From Luteimonas viscosa (lineage in GTDB: Bacteria > Pseudomonadota > Gammaproteobacteria > Xanthomonadales > Xanthomonadaceae): 64,000 bases of DNA. Within the stretch, counting starts at the first letter, position 1, and each line of letters opens with the position of its first letter. The notes below the pieces were generated by a model. The model was not told where the DNA came from, made no database searches, and saw only the letters and a program-made list of their open reading frames with translations. Location: NCBI RefSeq assembly GCF_008244685.1, contig NZ_VTFT01000001.1, positions 2,645,248-2,709,247 of the forward strand. The letters are read 5' to 3'. Positions 27,069-36,804 of this stretch are shown here, one piece after another. Both the position numbers and the translations under genes were made by a program.

Positions 27069-27125
27069 GGGTGCTGATGGAAGAGCCGGCGGCGGTGCAA
27101 TTGTCGCTGCGCGATGCGGCAGAAG

Positions 27126-27173
27126 CTGCCTCTGCCTCTGCCTCTGCCTCTGCCTCTGCCTCTGCTTCTGCTC
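27126..27173 (+). repeat. hexanucleotide microsatellite
   Basis: Six perfect CTGCCT units (27126-27161) and two degenerate ones, decaying into CTCTTGCTGTTGCAG. It lies 58 bases after the esterase stop and abuts the left intergenic repeat. The right repeat copy has a similar degenerate trinucleotide tract at the equivalent edge (about 27658-27720). Confidence 0.85.
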
Positions 27174-27195
27174 TTGCTGTTGCAGTTGTCCTTTG

Positions 27196-27378
27196 GAGCC
27201 GTAAAGCGAGCCGAGCACCGCAGCCGGTGGTGGCCGTAGAGGCGCCCATGTCTGAGCGTAGCGAGTTTGGGCGCCGTGCCACCGCCGGCGAGGAGCGCAG
27301 GGGACCGGCGCGGCGCAGCCGCGACGGCTCGCGTCCGGTGAAAGGGCTTTTGGTTCCTTTTGGCCCGTCAAAAGGAAC
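27196..27378 (+). repeat. intergenic repeat element, left copy
   Basis: Begins GAGCCGTAAAGCGAGCCGAG and ends with a perfect ten-base hairpin GTTCCTTTTG/CAAAAGGAAC (27353-27378). Its inner blocks GAGCGNAGCGAGTTTGGG and CGCAGGGGACCGG recur in the right copy in opposite orientation. Frames opened through this element give Arg-rich pseudo-proteins and should not be called genes. Family repeats of this look are common between genes in Xanthomonadaceae, from memory. Confidence 0.8.
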
Positions 27379-27472
27379 TCGTCCGCGCAGCGGGCGAAAG
27401 CTCTCGATCTTGCCCTTGAGACTCCTGACTAATCCAGAGGAACAACCGCGACGGCTTACGCGCTGTCGCGCG

Positions 27473-27657
27473 GGTGACTTTTGTCTTGGCAAAAGTCACC
27501 AAAACCGCCTCCGCCGGACGCGATCCGGACTGGCTGCGCCAGTCCGGTCCCCTGCGTTTCTCCGTCGGCGGGGCACGCGGCCCAAACTCGCTGCGCTCGG
27601 ACACGGGCCGCTCTTCGGCCCCGCCGCCCTGCGATGCTCGGCTCGCTTTACGGCTCG
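27473..27657 (-). repeat. intergenic repeat element, right inverted copy
   Basis: The same element reading the other way: starts on the minus strand with GAGCCGTAAAGCGAGCCGAG (27657 leftward) and ends with a perfect eleven-base hairpin GGTGACTTTTG/CAAAAGTCACC (27473-27500). A second perfect hairpin, CCGGACTGGC/GCCAGTCCGG (about 27524-27546), replaces the shorter GC hairpin of the left copy: the stem changed but pairing was kept. Confidence 0.8.
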
Positions 27658-27738
27658 AAAAGCCAAGGCACAAGCAACGGCAACGACAACAGCAGCGACA
27701 AGGACAGCAGCGCCCAGACCATGCCCCAGGAGACCGCA

Positions 27739-29526
27739 ATGACGCAGGGAGTGCCGATGGCCGTCGTGCCACCCGGATCGGGAGGCCGCAAGGCGCGGAG
27801 CGCGCTGTTCGCGCTGTTCGCCATGGCCGCTCTCGTGCTGGCCGGCTGCCAGCGCCAGTCTGCCGTGCCTGCAGATGGGTCCGCGCCCGATCCGGCCGCG
27901 GCCGCCGATGCGGCGGGCGACAGAGAACGTGCGGACGCGAACAGCGAAGTCGCGGACGGCGAACGCCCGATTCCGCGCTTCGAAAGCAAGGACGGCAAGC
28001 ACGCCCTGATCGTCGATGGTGCCCCGTTCCTGATCCTGGGCGGGCAGGCGCACAACTCGAGCAACTATCCCGAACCGCTGAAGCAGGTATGGCCGGCGCT
28101 CGAGGACCTCGGCGCCAACACGCTCTCGATCTCGATCGCCTGGGAGCAGGTGGAGCCGGAGGAGGGGAAGTTCGACTTCTCCTTCGTCGACCACCTGCTG
28201 GCGCAGGCGCGCGCGCACGACAAGCGGCTGATCCTGCTGTGGTTCGCCACCTGGAAGAACAACGGTCCGAACTACGCGCCGCGCTGGGTGAAGCTCGACA
28301 ACGCACGCTTCCCGCGCCTGGTACGCGAGGATGGCGTGGTGCTGAACTCGCTCTCGCCGCATGCGCAGGCCACGCTCGATGCCGACCGCAAGGCCTTCGC
28401 CCGGCTGATGGCGCACCTGCGCGAGCATGACGCGCAGCGTACGGTGATCATGGTGCAGCCGCAGAACGAGCCTGGAACCTATGGCGGCGTGCGCGACTTC
28501 TCGCCGATGGCGCAGAAGATCTTCCACGGGCCGGTGCCGCAAGCACTGCTGGACCACCTCGGCAAATCCCCCGGCACCTGGCGCGACGTGTTCGGCGCCG
28601 ACGCCGACGAGACCTTCCACGCCTGGCACATCGCCCGCTACATCGACCAGGTCGCCGAAGCGGGCAAGGCCGAGTATCCGCTGCCGATGTACATCAACGC
28701 CGCGCTGCGGGGGCCGTTCAACCCGGGCCAGCCGGGCCAGTACGCCAGTGGCGGGCCCACCGACAACATGCTCGACGTGTACAAGGCCGCCACCCCGCAC
28801 GTCGACCTGCTCGCACCCGACATCTACATGCCCGAGCACCTGCTCTACACCACGGTGCTCGAGCGCTACGCGCGGCCGGACAACGCGCTGTTCGTGGCCG
28901 AGACCGGCAACACGCCGCAGTACGCGCGCTACCTGTTCGCCGCGCTCGGCCACGACGGCATCGGCTGGGTGCCCTTCGGCATGGACTACACGCCCTACGG
29001 CAACTGGCCGCTGGGCGCGAAGCGCACCACGCCCGAGACCATCGCCCCGTTCGCACAGGCGTTCGCGCGCATCAACCTCGGCATGCGCGTGTTCGCGAAG
29101 GCCGCGTCCGAAGGCCGGCTGCACGGCGTGTCCGAGGCGCCGGGCGTGCCCGAGCAGCAGATCCGGCTCAACGACCGCTGGAACGCCACGATCGCCTACG
29201 GCCTGCCGCACTTCTGGTTCCAGGGCACGCCGCCCGGCAACCCCGAGCCGATCGGCGGCGCGCTGATCGCCGAACTCGGACCGGACGAGTTCCTGGTCAC
29301 CGGCATGCATGCGCGGGTGACCATTTACCCGGCGCGCGAAGGCGTGGCGATGATCTACGACCGGGTCGAGGAAGGGCGCTACGTCGATACGGCGTGGGAG
29401 TTCCAGCGCAACTGGAACGGCGACCAGACCGACTACGGACTCAACTTTTCCGAGGCCACGCAGCTGCTGCGCGTGACCCTGGCCACCTATTCCACCCAGA
29501 CCGACACGAAACCCCAGGAGCCCTGA
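27739..29526 (+). CDS. GH35 beta-galactosidase lipoprotein (DUF5597 type)
   Basis: 595 residues from the ATG with CAGGAG eight bases upstream; another in-frame ATG 18 bases earlier lacks this spacing. The lipobox LVLAGC makes it a predicted lipoprotein. TIM barrel of GH35 with acid Glu244 in QPQNEPG and nucleophile Glu388 in FVAETGN, and a C-terminal beta domain of the DUF5597 type. It should remove the beta-galactosyl cap from xyloglucan side chains. It is the first gene after the repeat pair and may use its own promoter there. Confidence 0.9.
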   Translation: MTQGVPMAVVPPGSGGRKARSALFALFAMAALVLAGCQRQSAVPADGSAPDPAAAADAAGDRERADANSEVADGERPIPRFESKDGKHALIVDGAPFLILGGQAHNSSNYPEPLKQVWPALEDLGANTLSISIAWEQVEPEEGKFDFSFVDHLLAQARAHDKRLILLWFATWKNNGPNYAPRWVKLDNARFPRLVREDGVVLNSLSPHAQATLDADRKAFARLMAHLREHDAQRTVIMVQPQNEPGTYGGVRDFSPMAQKIFHGPVPQALLDHLGKSPGTWRDVFGADADETFHAWHIARYIDQVAEAGKAEYPLPMYINAALRGPFNPGQPGQYASGGPTDNMLDVYKAATPHVDLLAPDIYMPEHLLYTTVLERYARPDNALFVAETGNTPQYARYLFAALGHDGIGWVPFGMDYTPYGNWPLGAKRTTPETIAPFAQAFARINLGMRVFAKAASEGRLHGVSEAPGVPEQQIRLNDRWNATIAYGLPHFWFQGTPPGNPEPIGGALIAELGPDEFLVTGMHARVTIYPAREGVAMIYDRVEEGRYVDTAWEFQRNWNGDQTDYGLNFSEATQLLRVTLATYSTQTDTKPQEP

Positions 29527-29530
29527 CGCC

Positions 29531-32392
29531 ATGACCCGACTGTCCCGCTTTCCGCGACCCCTGGCCCTGCCACTCGCGCTCTCCCTGGCCTGCGGCGTGG
29601 CGCACGCGGCCCCCGGCTGGGAACGCGACGGCGGGGGCGTCGTGGTGCGTCCGGCGCAGGCCGGCGCGGCTCCCGTCCGGTTGCAGGTGGTGGACGGTAA
29701 TATCCTGCGCGTGACCGCCGATCCGGACGGCGATTTCGAGCGCTCCAAGAGCCTGATGCGGGTCGAGCGCGAAGGCGCCGCACCCGGGTTCGAAGTGAAG
29801 GAAGGCGACAATGCGGTGCGCGTGGTCGCACCGGGGATTTCCGCGACGGTCTCGCTGGCCGACGGCCAGGTCGCGTTCTTCGACGCGGCCGGCAAGCCGC
29901 TGGTCTCGGAAGTGGCGGGCGGTCGCACGTTCACCCCGGCCGAGTTCGACGGCCGCGGCTACGTCAGCGTGCGCCAGCGCTTCGTGTCGAACGACGACGA
30001 GGGGCTGTACGGCACCGGCCTGCACCAGCAGGGCTGGATGAACCTCAAGGGGCGCGATGTCGAGCTGCTCCAGCACAACATCGACAATGCGATTCCCTAC
30101 CTCACCTCGAGCCGCCACTACGGCATCCTCTGGGACAACAACTCGATCACCCGCTACGGCGACCCGCGCGGCCTGCGCCAGATCGGCGAGGTGGTGGCGC
30201 TGTACGACAAGGACGGCAAGGAGGGCGCGCTCACCGCGACCTATTCGATCGAGGGCGACGTCAAGCTCGTCCGGCGCGAGGAGAAGATCGATTACCAGTT
30301 CATCTCCAGCCTCGAAGCGTTCCCCGAAGCAGGCAAGAACCTGGCCCAGGGCGGGCGCAGCGAGGTGGTCTGGGAAGGGCAGATCGCCGCGCGCACCTCC
30401 GGCCGCCACACCTTCTCGCTGTTCAACAGCGAGTACGCCAAGCTCTACGTCGACGGCAAGCTGGTGATCGATCGCTGGCGCCAGAACTGGAACCCGTGGC
30501 ACCACGAGTTCGCGCTGGACCTCGAGGCCGGCAGGAAGCACGACATCCGCATCGAGTGGGACCGGATCGAGCCGGCCTACCTCGCGCTGCAGGGGCGCGA
30601 CCCGCTGCCGGCCGACGAGGCGCAGGACCTGTCGATCTGGTCCGAAGCCGCGCAGGTGATCGACTACTACGTGGTCGCCGCCGACGACGCAGACGGCGTG
30701 ATCGCCGGCTACCGCGAGCTCACCGGCAAGGCGGTCCTGCTGCCGAAGTGGGCCTACGGCTTCTGGCAGAGCCGTGAGCGCTACAAGACCCAGGCCGAGC
30801 TGACAGGCGTGCTCGACGAGTACCGCCGCCGCAAGCTGCCGATCGACAACATCGTGCTCGACTGGTCGTACTGGCCCGAGGACGCCTGGGGTTCGCACGA
30901 TTTCGACCCGAAGAACTTCCCCGATCCGGAGGGCATGGTCGAGCACGTGCACGACAACAACGCCCAGGTCATGATCTCGGTGTGGCCGAAGTTCTATCCG
31001 ACCACCGAGCACTACAAGGAGCTCGACGCCAAGGGCTACATGTACAAGCGCAATGTCGAGGTCGGCGAGCGCGACTGGATCGGGGACGGCTACCTCAACT
31101 CGTTCTACGATCCCTACGCGAAGGAGGCGCAGGACATCTTCTGGCGCCAGGTGAACACCAAGCTCAACGCCAAGGGCTTCGATGCGTGGTGGCTCGATGC
31201 CACCGAGCCCGACCTGCACAGCAACCTCGACACCGGCGAGCGCAAGGCGCGGACCACGCCGACCGCGCTGGGATCGTCGGTGGAGTACTTCAACTCCTAT
31301 CCGCTGCCGCATTCGGAAGGCGTGTACCGCGGGTCGCGCGAGGTCGATCCGGACAAGCGCGTGTTCATCCTCTCGCGCGCGTACTTCGCGGGCCAGCAGC
31401 GTGCGGCGGCGGCGTTCTGGAGCGGCGACATCGTGCCGCGCTGGGAAGACTACCGCGAGCAGATCTCCGGCCTGGTCAACGCCTCGATGGCGGGCGCGCC
31501 GAACGTGAGCTTCGACATCGGCGGCTTCTCGCCCGAACGCCGCTACGAGCAGAAGGACCCGGCGCACCTGCCGGAATGGCGCGAGCTCAACCTGCGCTGG
31601 TTCCAGCACGGTGCGTTCGTGCCGATCTTCCGCCTGCACGGCCAGTTCCCCTACCGCGAGATCTGGGAGATCGCGCCCGAGGGCACGCCGCACTACGACA
31701 GCTTCGTGCACTACCTCAAGCTGCGCTACACGCTGCTGCCGTACATCTACACCCTGGCGGGCGACACCTGGCACGCGGACGGCACCATCCTGCGCGCGCT
31801 GGCGATGGATTTCCCGGCCGATGCGAAGGCGCGCGACGTCGCCGACCAGTACCTGTTCGGCCCCGCGTTCCTGGTCGCGCCGGTGACAGAGTTCAAGGCC
31901 ACCAGCCGCGAGGTCTACCTGCCCGCTGGCGCGCAGTGGATCGACTTCGAGACCGGGCAGCGGCATGAAGGCGGGCGCACCATCACCGCCGCCGCGCCAC
32001 TGCAGCGGATGCCGCTGTTCGTGCGTGCCGGCTCGATCGTGCCGCGCACCGTCGTGCAGCAGTACGTGGACGAACAGCCCGGTGCGCCGCTGACCATCGA
32101 GGTCTACACCGGTGCGGACGGCAGCTTCTCGCTGTACGAGGATGCCGGGCGCAGCTACGGCTACGAGCGCGGCGAATCCAGCCGCATCCCGCTGGCGTGG
32201 GACCAGGCGAGCGGCACGCTGACCATCGGGGCGCGCGAGGGCTCGTATCCGGGCATGGCGGCGTCGCGCGAGATCCGCGTGCGCTGGATCGACGGCCCGC
32301 GCGGCGACAACGGCGCGCTGGAGCCGGAAGCGGACGCCACCGTGACCTACGACGGATCGGCGCAGGTGGTCGCGCGGCCGGCGAAGGGCTGA
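29531..32392 (+). CDS. GH31 alpha-xylosidase with PA14 insert
   Basis: 953 residues; four bases after GH35. Signal peptide about 1-26. N-terminal beta-sandwich, interrupted at about 240-355 by a PA14-type domain (TSGRHTFSLFNSEYAKLYVDGK). The barrel holds the nucleophile Asp556 in WWLDATEPD and the acid/base Asp633 in WSGDIVPRW. C-terminal DUF5110-like sandwich. A PA14 insert is characteristic of bacterial alpha-xylosidases acting on large xyloglucan oligosaccharides. It releases xylose from the non-reducing end. Confidence 0.93.
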   Translation: MTRLSRFPRPLALPLALSLACGVAHAAPGWERDGGGVVVRPAQAGAAPVRLQVVDGNILRVTADPDGDFERSKSLMRVEREGAAPGFEVKEGDNAVRVVAPGISATVSLADGQVAFFDAAGKPLVSEVAGGRTFTPAEFDGRGYVSVRQRFVSNDDEGLYGTGLHQQGWMNLKGRDVELLQHNIDNAIPYLTSSRHYGILWDNNSITRYGDPRGLRQIGEVVALYDKDGKEGALTATYSIEGDVKLVRREEKIDYQFISSLEAFPEAGKNLAQGGRSEVVWEGQIAARTSGRHTFSLFNSEYAKLYVDGKLVIDRWRQNWNPWHHEFALDLEAGRKHDIRIEWDRIEPAYLALQGRDPLPADEAQDLSIWSEAAQVIDYYVVAADDADGVIAGYRELTGKAVLLPKWAYGFWQSRERYKTQAELTGVLDEYRRRKLPIDNIVLDWSYWPEDAWGSHDFDPKNFPDPEGMVEHVHDNNAQVMISVWPKFYPTTEHYKELDAKGYMYKRNVEVGERDWIGDGYLNSFYDPYAKEAQDIFWRQVNTKLNAKGFDAWWLDATEPDLHSNLDTGERKARTTPTALGSSVEYFNSYPLPHSEGVYRGSREVDPDKRVFILSRAYFAGQQRAAAAFWSGDIVPRWEDYREQISGLVNASMAGAPNVSFDIGGFSPERRYEQKDPAHLPEWRELNLRWFQHGAFVPIFRLHGQFPYREIWEIAPEGTPHYDSFVHYLKLRYTLLPYIYTLAGDTWHADGTILRALAMDFPADAKARDVADQYLFGPAFLVAPVTEFKATSREVYLPAGAQWIDFETGQRHEGGRTITAAAPLQRMPLFVRAGSIVPRTVVQQYVDEQPGAPLTIEVYTGADGSFSLYEDAGRSYGYERGESSRIPLAWDQASGTLTIGAREGSYPGMAASREIRVRWIDGPRGDNGALEPEADATVTYDGSAQVVARPAKG

Positions 32393-32395
32393 GCC

Positions 32396-34846
32396 GTGGC
32401 GGCGTTCGACCCGCGTCGTCGCGACGCGCTCAAGGCCGCCGCGCTGGCGGCGGTGGCGGGAGGGGGCGCGGCGGCAGGTTTCGGTCGCGCCGATGTGCGG
32501 GCGGCCGCGCCTGCCCTCGGCACGGACGCGGCTGGTGCGTCCGCGGGGTCTGCCGATGGCGTAGCCGTCGCGGGTGGCGCGTCATGGGAGGATCTGCGGC
32601 TGTGGTATCCGCGCCCGGCCACGCAATGGGTCGAGGCGCTGCCGCTGGGCAATGGCCGGCTCGGTGCGATGGTGTGGGGCGGCGGCAAGCACGAACGCAT
32701 CCAGCTCAACGAGGACACGCTCTACGCCGGCGGCCCGTACGATCCCACGCCGCCGGATGCACGCGAGGCGCTGACCGAAGTGCGGCGCCTGCTGTTCGCG
32801 CGCCGCTATGCCGAGGCCGAAGCATTGGCCAACGAGACCATGCTCAGTCGGCCGCCGAAACAGATGCCCTACCAGCCGCTCGGCGACCTGGTGCTGGACT
32901 TCTTCGAGATCGCCGAGACCAACGGTTACCGGCGCGAGCTGGACCTGGACCGCGCGCTGGCGACCTCGACGTTCGAGGCGCGCGGGCTGCAGCACCGGCG
33001 CGAGGTGTTCGTCTCGCCGGTCGACCAGTGCCTGGCGATGCGCCTGTCGGGTGACAAGCCGGGCCGCATTTCGCTGCGTATCGGCTTGGCGAGCGACCAG
33101 CCCAGCGCGAGCGTGGAGGCCGATGGCGACGCGGGCGTGCTGCTGCATGGGCGCAACGAGGGGGCGTTCGGCGTGGACGGCCGGCTGCGCTTCGCCGCGC
33201 GCCTGCGGGTGCTGCCGGTCGGTGGCACGCTGCAGCGGCGCGACGGCCGCATCGAGGTGCGCGATGCCGACGAGGTGGTGCTGCTGCTCACCGCGGCCAC
33301 GAGCTTCCGCCGCTACGACGACGTCTCCGGCGATCCCGGGGCGACCACCCGCGACCAGCTCGCGCGCGCGGCGGCGCGTTCATGGCCCGAACTGCTTGAC
33401 GACCACGTCGCCGCGCACCGCGCGCTCTTCCGGCGCGTGCAGATCGACCTCGGCGCCTCGCCCGCCGCGCTCGCGCAGCTGCCCACCGACGAGCGTGTCG
33501 CGCATTTCGCCGACGCGAGCGATCCCGCGCTGGCCGCGCTCTACCACCAGTTCGGCCGCTACCTGCTCATCGCGAGCTCGCGCCCCGGCACCCAGCCGGC
33601 GAACCTGCAGGGCATCTGGAACGACCTGCTGCAGCCGCCGTGGGAAAGCAAGTACACGATCAACATCAACACCGAAATGAACTACTGGCCGGCGGAGGCG
33701 GGCGCCTTGCCCGAATGCGTCGAGCCGCTTGAACGCATGGTCTTCGAACTCGCAGAGCGCGGTCGCGAGACCGCGCGGCGCATGTACGGCGCGCCGGGCT
33801 GGGTGGTGCACCACAACACCGACCTGTGGCGCGCGACCGCGCCGATCGACGGCGCGCAGTGGGGCCTGTGGCCGCTGGGCGGCGCCTGGCTGCTGCAGCA
33901 CCTGTGGGACCGCTGGGACTACGACCGAGATCCGGAGTACTTGCGCAAGGTGTATCCGCTGTTCCGCGGCGCGGCGGAATTCTTCGAGGCCGTGCTGGTC
34001 GAGGATCCGCACACCGGTGCCCTGGTGACCGCGCCGTCGATCTCGCCCGAGAACGTCCACCCGCACGGCGCCGCGCTGTGCGCCGGGCCGTCGATGGACG
34101 CGCAACTGCTGCGCGACCTGTTCGGCCAGTGCATCGAGGGCGCCGCGCTGCTGCAGGTGGATGCGGCGTTCGCGCAGCGCCTGGAACGCCTGCGCGCGCG
34201 GTTGCCGCCGCACCGCATCGGGCGTGCCGGCCAGCTGCAGGAATGGCAGGACGACTGGGACATGGACGCGCCCGAGATGGACCACCGCCACGTCTCGCAT
34301 CTGTATGCGCTGCATCCCTCCAGCCAGATCAACGTTCGCGATACGCCGGACCTCGCCGCCGCCGCGCGCCGCTCGCTGGAGATCCGCGGCGACGAGGCCA
34401 CCGGCTGGGGCATCGGCTGGCGCCTGAACCTGTGGGCGCGCCTGCGCGATGGCGAGCGCGCGATGAAGATTCTGCGCATGCTGCTGAGCCCGTCGCGCAC
34501 CTACCCGAACCTGTTCGATGCCCATCCGCCGTTCCAGATCGACGGCAATTTCGGCGGCACCGCCGGGATCACCGAGATGCTGCTGCAGAGCTGGGGCGGC
34601 ACGGTGTTCCTGCTGCCCGCGCTGCCCGAAGACTGGCCGACCGGTGAGCTGCGCGGCGTGCGCGTGCGCAACGCGGCGTCCGTCGACCTGGCCTGGCGCG
34701 GGGGCGCGCTGGCCAGCGCGACGCTGCGCAGCGACAAGGGCGGCGAATACCGCGTGGACTACCGCGGGCGGGAGCTGGCCCTGACCCTGGCGGCCGGCGA
34801 GGCGGCAGAACTCCGGCCGGATCGCGGCGGACTGCGACGTGCGTGA
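32396..34846 (+). CDS. GH95 alpha-L-fucosidase
   Basis: 816 residues from GTG, three bases after the GH31 stop. Twin-arginine signal: FDPRRRDALKAAALAAVAGG. N-terminal beta domain with LPLGNGRLGAMVWGG, then an (alpha/alpha)6 barrel with the activating Asn pair in NINTEMNYW, the acid Glu552 in PSISPEN and the Asp of FQIDGNFGG. It removes alpha-1,2-fucose from the galactose of fucosylated xyloglucan. A Tat signal implies folding in the cytoplasm before export, unlike the Sec-type signals of the neighbours. Confidence 0.92.
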   Translation: MAAFDPRRRDALKAAALAAVAGGGAAAGFGRADVRAAAPALGTDAAGASAGSADGVAVAGGASWEDLRLWYPRPATQWVEALPLGNGRLGAMVWGGGKHERIQLNEDTLYAGGPYDPTPPDAREALTEVRRLLFARRYAEAEALANETMLSRPPKQMPYQPLGDLVLDFFEIAETNGYRRELDLDRALATSTFEARGLQHRREVFVSPVDQCLAMRLSGDKPGRISLRIGLASDQPSASVEADGDAGVLLHGRNEGAFGVDGRLRFAARLRVLPVGGTLQRRDGRIEVRDADEVVLLLTAATSFRRYDDVSGDPGATTRDQLARAAARSWPELLDDHVAAHRALFRRVQIDLGASPAALAQLPTDERVAHFADASDPALAALYHQFGRYLLIASSRPGTQPANLQGIWNDLLQPPWESKYTININTEMNYWPAEAGALPECVEPLERMVFELAERGRETARRMYGAPGWVVHHNTDLWRATAPIDGAQWGLWPLGGAWLLQHLWDRWDYDRDPEYLRKVYPLFRGAAEFFEAVLVEDPHTGALVTAPSISPENVHPHGAALCAGPSMDAQLLRDLFGQCIEGAALLQVDAAFAQRLERLRARLPPHRIGRAGQLQEWQDDWDMDAPEMDHRHVSHLYALHPSSQINVRDTPDLAAAARRSLEIRGDEATGWGIGWRLNLWARLRDGERAMKILRMLLSPSRTYPNLFDAHPPFQIDGNFGGTAGITEMLLQSWGGTVFLLPALPEDWPTGELRGVRVRNAASVDLAWRGGALASATLRSDKGGEYRVDYRGRELALTLAAGEAAELRPDRGGLRRA

Positions 34847-35146
34847 TGCCGGCTGCCCGCAACGCGCTCGCGTTGGTTGCAGCGGAGACCGTCCCGCGCG
34901 ATTGCTGCAATGCACGAAGCGCGACACGCGACTCCGGCTACCCTATGCGGCACTGGATGACAGCGCAGTCATCCAGCGAGCCGGACCTGCCGCCCCGGGC
35001 GAGTGCGTGCCTGGCTCCAGTGGTGTCGTATTCCCCGTGACGCCAGGCCGCTTCCGCTGTCGCGGGGACGGTCGCAGCGGTGGACGCGAGCTTCGTGCGA
35101 TTCGTCGGATCCAGCAGAAACGGAAAGTCATCCCGGGAGGGAATAC
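34847..35146. other. intergenic region before the MFS porter
   Basis: No gene. It contains a perfect nine-base inverted repeat, CTGGATGAC (34953-34961) with GTCATCCAG (34968-34976), six bases apart. The middle reads TGACAGCGCAGTCA, LacI-operator-like with an AGCGC core. It lies about 170 bases upstream of the porter start. Confidence 0.6.
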
Positions 35147-36559
35147 ATGAGCAGTGGTAACGCGTCAGGCGAGAACACCGGTTTCATCATCCTGATCAGC
35201 CTGGTGGCGACGATCGGCGGTTTCCTGTTCGGCTACGACAGCGGCGTGATCAACGGCACCGTCGACGGCATCACCACCGCGTTCGACTCCGATGCGGCGG
35301 TGACGGGATTCAACGTCGCCTCGATGCTGCTCGGTTGCGCGGTCGGCGCGTGGTTCGCCGGCACCCTGGCCGACCGCTACGGCCGCCGCACGATGCTGCT
35401 GTTCGCGGCGGTGTTCTTCATCGTCTCGGCCTGGGGTTCGGGCATCGCCACGTCCTCGTTCGAGTTCGTGATCTACCGCGTGATCGGCGGCCTGGCGGTG
35501 GGTGCGGCGAGCGTGATGTCGCCTGCCTACATCAGCGAGGTGGCACCCGCGCGCTACCGCGGCCGGCTGGCCACGATCCAGCAGATCGCGATCATCTCGG
35601 GCCTGTTCGCCTCGTTCCTGAGCAACTACCTGCTGGCGAAGGTGGCGACCTCGTCGGTGGCCGAACTGTGGATGGGGTACGAGGCCTGGCGCTGGATGTT
35701 CTGGGCCGAGCTGGTGCCGGCGTCGCTGTTCTTCGTGCTGCTGTTCGCGATTCCCGAAAGCCCGCGCTACCTGGTCGCGCGCGGCCTGCGCGATCGTGCG
35801 CAGGGCGTGTTGTCGCGGCTGTACGGCGCGGCGCAGGGCGAGCGCAAGCTGGGCGAGATCGACGCCTCGCTGGCCACCGACCACCACCGCCCGCGGCTGT
35901 CGGACCTGGTCAGCAAGGCCACCGGCAGGATCCGCCCGATCGTTTGGGTGGGCGTGGGTCTGGCCACGTTCCAGCAGCTGGTCGGCATCAACGTGGTGTT
36001 CTACTACGGCGCGGTGCTGTGGCAGGCGGTGGGCTTCTCCGAATCCGACGCGCTGCTGATCAACGTGCTCTCCGGCGCGCTCAGCATCGGCGCCTGCATC
36101 GTCACCGTGCTGCTGATCGACCGCGTCGGGCGCAAGCCGCTGCTGTGGATCGGCTCGGTCGGGATGGCCGTCACCCTGGGCTTGGTGACCTTCGCCTTCG
36201 CCACCGGCGGCGTCGACGCGGCCGGCAAGCTGCAGCTCAGCGATTCGATGGGCCTGCTGGCGCTGGTGGCGGCGAACGCCTACGTGGTGTTCTTCAACCT
36301 GTCCTGGGGCCCGGTGATGTGGGTGATGCTGGGCGAAATGTTCCCGAACCAGATCCGCGGCTCCGGCCTGGCGGTCGCCGGGCTGGCGCAGTGGACGGCG
36401 AACTTCCTGATCACCTGGACCTTCCCGATGTTGCTGGCCGGCATCGGCCTGGCGACTGCCTACGGCATCTACACGGTCATGGCGGTGATCTCGGTGTTCT
36501 TCGTGATCAAGTTCGTGCACGAGACCAAGGGCCGCGAACTGGAGCAGATGGAGGGCTGA
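35147..36559 (+). CDS. MFS sugar porter
   Basis: 470 residues; GGGAGGG six bases before ATG. Twelve membrane segments. Sugar-porter signatures: GGFLFGYDSGVI in the first helix, ADRYGRRTMLL in loop 2-3, RYRGRLATIQQ, IPESPRYL before the central loop, DRVGRKPLL in loop 8-9 and ETKGRELEQ at the end. Related to XylE/GalP-type proton symporters, so it probably takes xylose, galactose or glucose from the periplasm into the cytosol. Confidence 0.92.
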   Translation: MSSGNASGENTGFIILISLVATIGGFLFGYDSGVINGTVDGITTAFDSDAAVTGFNVASMLLGCAVGAWFAGTLADRYGRRTMLLFAAVFFIVSAWGSGIATSSFEFVIYRVIGGLAVGAASVMSPAYISEVAPARYRGRLATIQQIAIISGLFASFLSNYLLAKVATSSVAELWMGYEAWRWMFWAELVPASLFFVLLFAIPESPRYLVARGLRDRAQGVLSRLYGAAQGERKLGEIDASLATDHHRPRLSDLVSKATGRIRPIVWVGVGLATFQQLVGINVVFYYGAVLWQAVGFSESDALLINVLSGALSIGACIVTVLLIDRVGRKPLLWIGSVGMAVTLGLVTFAFATGGVDAAGKLQLSDSMGLLALVAANAYVVFFNLSWGPVMWVMLGEMFPNQIRGSGLAVAGLAQWTANFLITWTFPMLLAGIGLATAYGIYTVMAVISVFFVIKFVHETKGRELEQMEG

Positions 36560-36584
36560 CGCCCCGGACAAGACCGACGCGGTT

Positions 36585-36631
36585 CCTTCCACCCGTTTGG
36601 CGGGGCATTGCGCCCCTCACGGGTGGGAAGG
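36585..36631 (+). other. stem-loop between the two transporter genes
   Basis: CCTTCCACCCGT (36585-36596) pairs with ACGGGTGGGAAGG (36619-36631) with one bulged base, and the loop contains a second GC stem. No T-run follows, so attenuation or mRNA processing between the two carriers is as likely as termination. Confidence 0.55.
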
Positions 36632-36804
36632 TGCCGAAGACGGATGTTGGCCGTTCGAAGACGCGTCACGCGCGCGTCGATCGCCCGGTCCCGGAGGCGT
36701 GGATGCCTCTCCGGCGACATGCGTCCACGCGCCCTGGACACACCGGTGAGCCTGCTTGAAGCGCAGGCCACCCCCGCCTCGCCGCAACCGATGAGGAACG
36801 AGTG

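Noticed and set aside
27065..28306. Several Arg-rich frames across the repeat pair on both strands
   Set aside because: They are translations of the inverted intergenic repeats and the microsatellite, not genes; no ribosome-binding site or family match.
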